Source: Streptomyces tailanensis (lineage in GTDB: Bacteria > Actinomycetota > Actinomycetes > Streptomycetales > Streptomycetaceae). From it: 64,000 nt of DNA. Position numbers and translations under genes: made by a program. Shown one piece after another: positions 62,403-64,000 of this stretch. How positions within the stretch are numbered: the first letter of the stretch is position 1; each line of letters starts with the position of its first letter. The stretch covers positions 113,128-177,127 of the forward strand of contig NZ_VTHJ01000002.1 of the NCBI RefSeq assembly GCF_008386495.1, written 5' to 3'. The notes beneath the pieces were generated by a model, which had not been told where the DNA came from, did not search any database, and saw only the letters and a list, made by a program, of their open reading frames with translations.

Positions 62403-63694
62403 CGTGTGTCCTTCTCGTGCCAGGCGGGCGTGTTCATCAGGTCGCGCCAGCGGGCGTAGAAACCGCGGGCGGCGCCGTCGCTGTAGAGACGGCCGGTGGT
62501 GCCGGGATGGACACCGTCCTCCTCCTGAAGGCCCAGCCCCATCTGGTAGTTGAGGGTCATCGAGCCGGCCACGAAGCCATGCGCGGTGGCCTGGCACTCC
62601 GACCAGTTCTCGCCGTCGTCCTGCTCGAAGATGCCGGTCGGCCCGAAGGTGCGCAGGTTGTAGATCCGCTGGGCGTCCTTGACCTCCTCCGGCATCGACT
62701 TGTCGACGAGCGTCCACGCCCACACCTCCATCCGGTCCGGGCCCTTGGGATGCCAGACACGGATGGAGCCGTTGACCGGCAGGTAGGAGAAGTTGGGGAA
62801 GACGGTGCCGTGGCCGGTCGTCATAGGACCCTCGACGCGGGCGTCGCCGAGGCGGTCGCGCAGGGCCTCGTAGTCGTACCAGTCGTGCACGACCCGGTCG
62901 TCGAAACGGCTCTTCGGGTGAGTGGGGAAGCCGTGGCCGTGGCCCAGCGGGTCGGTGTACTGCCGGCCCGGCGTCTGCACGATCTCCGTCTTGGGCCCCT
63001 TGCCGGTGGGTGACATGACCATCAGCGCGGAAGCGTGCGAGATGTTCACGTGGTACCAGTCGGAGGCGAACTGCTCGGCGGCGAGCTTCCAGTTGCCCTC
63101 CAGCACCCACTTGTGGACGCCGCCCACGACCTCGGTGCCCTCCGGGTCCCGTTCCAGCATGGCGTCCAGGTACCAGACCAGCCCGCCCAGCGCCTCCACC
63201 AGCGGCGGCGCCTCCGGGTTCCAGGTCGCGAACACGAGCCCCTTGTACGTATCCAGCTGCGCGACCTCGATCAGGCCCCACCGCTCCTGCTCGAAGTGGG
63301 CCGGATAGTCACCGCCGTTGGGCACGTTGATCAGTTTCCCGGAGGTGTCGTACGACCAGCCGTGGTAGCTGCAGGTGAACGCCTTCGTCGCGCCCGCGTC
63401 GGCCCGGCAGACCCGCATGCCCCGGTGGCGGCATGCGTTGAGGAAAGCCCGCAGCTTCCGGTCACGGCCCATCGTCACGATCACCGGATCCTCACCCATG
63501 TACGTGGTGAAGAAGTCCCCGGGCTTCTTGAACTGGCTCTCGTGCGCGAGGAACAGCCAGCTCGGCGCGAAGACACGACGCAGCTCCTGCCGGTAGAGGC
63601 CGGCGTCACTGAAGATCGTCCGGTTGATCAGGCCGTGGTCGAGGTCGAAGTAGGGGCCGACGTCGACGTACGGCTCACGGTGTCGCTGCTGCAT
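62399..63694 (-). CDS. ring-hydroxylating dioxygenase alpha subunit
   Basis: 431 residues. The N-terminal Rieske domain has CRHRGMRVC (~87-95) and CSYHGWSYD (~107-115). The catalytic domain has the bridging Asp and His ligands in FASDWYHVNISHAS (~206-219) and a further metal Asp near VHDWYDYEALRD or downstream. HcaE/BphA1 family: it inserts O2 into an aromatic ring to give a cis-dihydrodiol. It is the first gene of the operon, divergent from an IclR regulator. Phenylpropionate/cinnamate or biphenyl-like substrates are inferred from the downstream MhpB/MhpC homologues. Confidence 0.93.
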   Translation of the reverse strand: MQQRHREPYVDVGPYFDLDHGLINRTIFSDAGLYRQELRRVFAPSWLFLAHESQFKKPGDFFTTYMGEDPVIVTMGRDRKLRAFLNACRHRGMRVCRADAGATKAFTCSYHGWSYDTSGKLINVPNGGDYPAHFEQERWGLIEVAQLDTYKGLVFATWNPEAPPLVEALGGLVWYLDAMLERDPEGTEVVGGVHKWVLEGNWKLAAEQFASDWYHVNISHASALMVMSPTGKGPKTEIVQTPGRQYTDPLGHGHGFPTHPKSRFDDRVVHDWYDYEALRDRLGDARVEGPMTTGHGTVFPNFSYLPVNGSIRVWHPKGPDRMEVWAWTLVDKSMPEEVKDAQRIYNLRTFGPTGIFEQDDGENWSECQATAHGFVAGSMTLNYQMGLGLQEEDGVHPGTTGRLYSDGAARGFYARWRDLMNTPAWHEKDTR

Positions 63695-63795
63695 GGGCCC
63701 AGCAGACGTTGCCCGGCGACGTCCTGCCCAGTCGTCGTGCCGGGATGTGGAACGGGAGCCCGACCCGTTTACAACCCGAAAACGGTCACCTACAT

Positions 63796-63829
63796 TGGAC
63801 GCGCGTCCATTTTAATAGGACGCGGGTCG
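63796..63829. promoter_or_regulatory. palindromic operator in the divergent dioxygenase/IclR intergenic region
   Basis: TGGACGCGCGTCCA (63796-63809) is a perfect 14-bp palindrome. A partial copy, GGACGCGGGTCG, follows at 63818-63829, with AT-rich TTTTAATA between, the only AT-rich stretch nearby. It is the likely binding site of the adjacent IclR-family regulator. Confidence 0.65.
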
Positions 63830-63851
63830 TCGTGATCGTCATCGGAGCGCG

Positions 63852-64000
63852 CCATGCCACTCAACACCTCACCGGAACAGCAGACCGCCGTCGACAAGGC
63901 GCTCACCCTCCTGAAGTCCCTCGCCGAGCTGGAGGGGGAGATCGGTGTCAGCGAGCTGGCCCGCCGTAACCGGATGAGCAAGTCGACGACCTTCAGGCTG
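63852..64000 (+). CDS. IclR-family transcriptional regulator (3' end outside window)
   Basis: About 49 N-terminal residues are visible. VDKALTLLKSLAELEGEIGVSELARRNRMSKSTTFRL is the classical IclR winged helix-turn-helix (quoted here by positions ~13-49; the recognition helix begins at MSKSTTF). The ligand-binding domain lies beyond the window. It is divergent from the dioxygenase operon, so it probably controls that operon in response to an aromatic acid. Confidence 0.88.

Noticed and set aside
1-64000. CRISPR array, prophage, integrative element or PKS/NRPS genes
   Set aside because: No spaced identical repeats, integrase, phage structural genes or carrier-protein modules were found.

Overview
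The window is high-G+C actinobacterial chromosomal DNA, most probably from a Streptomyces. The reasons are strong third-position G/C bias, frequent GTG starts with GTGA/ATGA stop-start overlaps, Tat and lipoprotein exporters, CBM2-bearing secreted polysaccharidases, a perfect CebR operator, Ser/Thr kinases with FHA partners, and dispersed hairpin repeats. Most of the content is accessory catabolic, transport and signalling functions. pyc and trpF are the only central-metabolism genes.

Layout. 1-1053 is the 3' end of a large protein with a TerD-like C-terminus. 1201-2079 (-) is a fructosamine-kinase-like gene. 2286-7899 (+) is a glucarate operon: a CUT1-type sugar ABC importer, kdgD and gudD, with a foldback repeat inside it. 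8209-9485 (-) is a frameshifted MFS gene, followed by a 286-bp foldback element. 10378-13216 (+) encodes a secreted SGNH esterase-CBM2 behind a CebR box, then a GH5 mannanase-FN3-CBM2. 13230-14783 (-) is a DHA2 efflux pump, followed by a decayed zone (14.9-15.7 kb). 15826-19940 (+) is a triad of an unknown protein, a MoxR ATPase and a VWA/HEXXH protein.

20095-28479 (+) is the most striking locus. A promoter whose -35/-10 spacer is occupied by a Zur/Fur-type box precedes an ATP-grasp ligase, an MFS exporter, a SAM methyltransferase and an Opp/Nik-type importer (lipoprotein, two permeases, fused double ATPase). The layout parallels opine-metallophore (Cnt) systems but has different biosynthetic enzymes. 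I infer an undescribed Zur-controlled metallophore (zincophore) system.

28684-33145 holds a transmembrane Ser/Thr kinase, an FHA protein and a membrane protein. 33296-36670 (-) is pyc, preceded by a tandem operator-like repeat. 36856-38078 holds a LacI regulator that lacks an intact helix-turn-helix and a kinase remnant. 38220-39602 (-) is a SUKH/SMI1 protein. 39820-43023 (+) is a secreted GH78 alpha-L-rhamnosidase. 43112-44833 (+) is a kinase with an external peptidoglycan-binding domain. 44967-48360 (-) is an osmoprotectant ABC transporter. Then come an amidohydrolase, a cytochrome P450 without the ExxR motif, trpF, a PucR regulator and a secreted DUF4394 protein.

54257-63694 (-) is a phenylpropionate/biphenyl-type aromatic catabolic operon: Rieske dioxygenase alpha and beta subunits, ferredoxin, reductase, dihydrodiol dehydrogenase, MhpC-like hydrolase, MhpB extradiol dioxygenase, and an acyl-CoA ligase and oxidoreductase. 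It is divergent from an IclR-family regulator (63852 to the window end) across an intergenic palindrome. The hydratase, aldolase and aldehyde dehydrogenase that would finish the meta pathway are not in the window.
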